DNA of 6,689 nucleotides, taken from positions 1 through 6,689 of the forward strand of contig CAYSBA010000068.1 in NCBI GenBank assembly GCA_964429075.1, given 5' to 3'. Positions 5,847 to 6,689 of the stretch are shown piece after piece; the stretch's first letter is position 1; each line of letters starts with the position of its first letter. The notes under the pieces are model-generated. The model was not told the origin of the DNA and made no database searches. It saw nothing but the letters and a program-made list of their open reading frames with translations. A program made the translations under genes and the position numbers. The stretch is from CAYSBA01 sp964429075 [NCBI: uncultured bacterium] (lineage in GTDB: Bacteria > CAYSBA01).

Positions 5847-6562
5847 AGCTAAAAGATGCAATAGTTTTGAGAGCTATAGAGAGGGGTGATTCTGACATAG
5901 CCATACATCTGATTGATAAAAAGGGTACAAAATTATACTGCGTTGCAAAGAATGCCAAAAAGAGTGTGAAAAGATATGGGAGCTCACTTGATGTCCTTGT
6001 TATATTCGATGGTGTTATGCGCATATCTGAAAGGGGTGCCTATCTCGAAGAGATATGGAACGCAAAGGCAATACGATTTCACGATTACAGGGCCTCTTTG
6101 TGTGCTCTGTATGCTGTTGATCTAATCGATATTGTATTTAGAGAGAGACAGAGAGATATACAGCTTAGAAGACTTTTATTAAAATTTATCGAATACCTCC
6201 ACAAACATACACCAGATAGATTAACCCTCATTATTTTTGAACTTGTCACAGGTTCTATCTGCGGTTTCTGGTCTCGCAAGGCAATCTGCAGTAACTGTGG
6301 CAAAAAGGCAGAGTTATTTGATACAAGAAATAGTGAATTTGTGTGTAGATACTGCAAAAGAGATGATTCTTTCTACAGACCTTTAAGTAACACTATACAA
6401 AAATATATTGGAAGAGGTGGCTTTAAGGAGGCCTTAGAAAATCCATCTAATCTTTCAGAAACAGACAAACAACTCCTAATAGATATCGCTGGATGTGTCC
6501 TCAGGAATATGCTTGGTTACATCCCTGCCAGAAGGTCATTCATTTTAGAGCTCGTGAAATAA
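5828..6562 (+). CDS. recO: DNA repair protein RecO
   Basis: RecO binds single-stranded DNA and SSB, anneals strands, and with RecR helps RecA displace SSB. The 244-residue length is typical. The N-terminal OB-fold is seen in KDAIVLRAIERGDSDIAIHL (9-28) and KLYCVAKNAKKSVKRYGSSL (35-54), the counterpart of the family's 'IVL-..-GE-D' and 'AKGArr-.-r' segments. It is followed by a helical region and a four-cysteine zinc finger, C154, C157, C173 and C176 (CSNC and CRYC), after the conserved-type glycine at 146 (CGFWSRKAIC). ATG 5828 overlaps the end of the phosphorylase gene by 19 bases, so translation is probably coupled. AUG lies seven bases after GTGATAAAG, which gives only a weak ribosome binding site. 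With recR and recA in the same block, most of the RecOR loading pathway is encoded here; recF is not in the window. Confidence 0.93.
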   Translation: MAVRFIKLKDAIVLRAIERGDSDIAIHLIDKKGTKLYCVAKNAKKSVKRYGSSLDVLVIFDGVMRISERGAYLEEIWNAKAIRFHDYRASLCALYAVDLIDIVFRERQRDIQLRRLLLKFIEYLHKHTPDRLTLIIFELVTGSICGFWSRKAICSNCGKKAELFDTRNSEFVCRYCKRDDSFYRPLSNTIQKYIGRGGFKEALENPSNLSETDKQLLIDIAGCVLRNMLGYIPARRSFILELVK

Positions 6563-6607
6563 CCTCTTTGTATTTTTGTAAAAGGCCAGCTTAATCGGCA
6601 GAGGTCT

Positions 6608-6637
6608 TTGACATATTCTGCAATAGAATTATATTAT
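6608..6637 (+). promoter_or_regulatory. Strong sigma70-type promoter after recO
   Basis: A perfect -35 hexamer TTGACA (6608-6613) and a near-perfect -10 TATTAT (6632-6637) are separated by 18 bases in the AT-rich gap after recO. Transcription would start near 6644 and leave a leader of about 28 bases before the ATG at 6672. The gap 6563-6671 is only 109 bases and shows no convincing terminator for the upstream operon. No operator-like inverted repeat is apparent around the promoter. Confidence 0.65.
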
Positions 6638-6671
6638 TTTATAGTGATATACAGGATCAGGAAAAAGACAC

Positions 6672-6689
6672 ATGGCTGGATATTTATTG
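6672..6689 (+). CDS. Start of an unidentified gene (partial, cut by window edge)
   Basis: ATG 6672 opens a frame that runs off the window after six codons (M-A-G-Y-L-L). AGGA at 6659-6662 is a good ribosome binding site nine bases upstream, and a strong promoter lies directly before it. These signals together make a real gene likely. Six residues are too few to name a family. Confidence 0.5.

Noticed and set aside
6138-6160. AGAGAG-rich stretch as a simple repeat or slippage site
   Set aside because: It is short and interrupted, and encodes an ordinary RERQRDIQ helix in RecO using AGA codons.
6563-6604. CCTCT and AGAGG arms after recO as a terminator hairpin
   Set aside because: The arms are only five bases with a loop of more than 30, there is no stable inner stem, and no T run follows.

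Overview
The window is a gene-dense, co-directional bacterial stretch with every supported gene on the + strand. Nothing points to a mobile element, phage, CRISPR array or RNA gene. Base composition looks AT-rich. Arginine is mostly AGA/AGG and isoleucine is often ATA, a usage common in thermophiles and in several deep-branching bacterial phyla. The closest matches by memory are MglA/MglB of the Myxococcus type, with a two-gene (split) transketolase alongside. Together these suggest a Nitrospirota or Desulfobacterota-like organism. That placement is an inference and is not proven by the sequence.

Layout, left to right: the 3' end of a DnaX-like clamp-loader subunit (1-350); recR (366-980); a MglB-type Roadblock protein (1012-1491); a MglA-type small GTPase (1494-2081); a 78-residue conserved-looking protein of unknown function (2084-2320); the N-terminal and C-terminal transketolase subunits (2298-3158 and 3159-4091); recA (4109-5134); a nucleoside phosphorylase-superfamily protein (about 5124-5846); recO (5828-6562); a 109-base gap with a strong sigma70-type promoter; and the first six codons of a new gene (6672 to the edge).

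Spacing is very tight. Gaps are 15, 31, 2, 2, 0 and 17 bases, and there are overlaps of 23, about 11 and 19 bases. No convincing terminator lies between 350 and 6562, so the block probably behaves as one long operon or a set of overlapping ones. A possible internal extended -10 promoter sits directly before mglB.

Two themes run through the block. The first is recombinational repair: RecO and RecR load RecA on SSB-coated single-stranded DNA, and DnaX belongs to the replicase. The second is a spatial-control switch: the MglA GTPase with its co-GAP MglB, followed by a small protein that may be an undescribed partner. Transketolase and the nucleoside phosphorylase both handle pentose units and may tie nucleotide and sugar supply to the block. 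That functional link is inference from gene order only. I see no radically new system. The most promising unknown is the 78-residue protein attached to mglBA.
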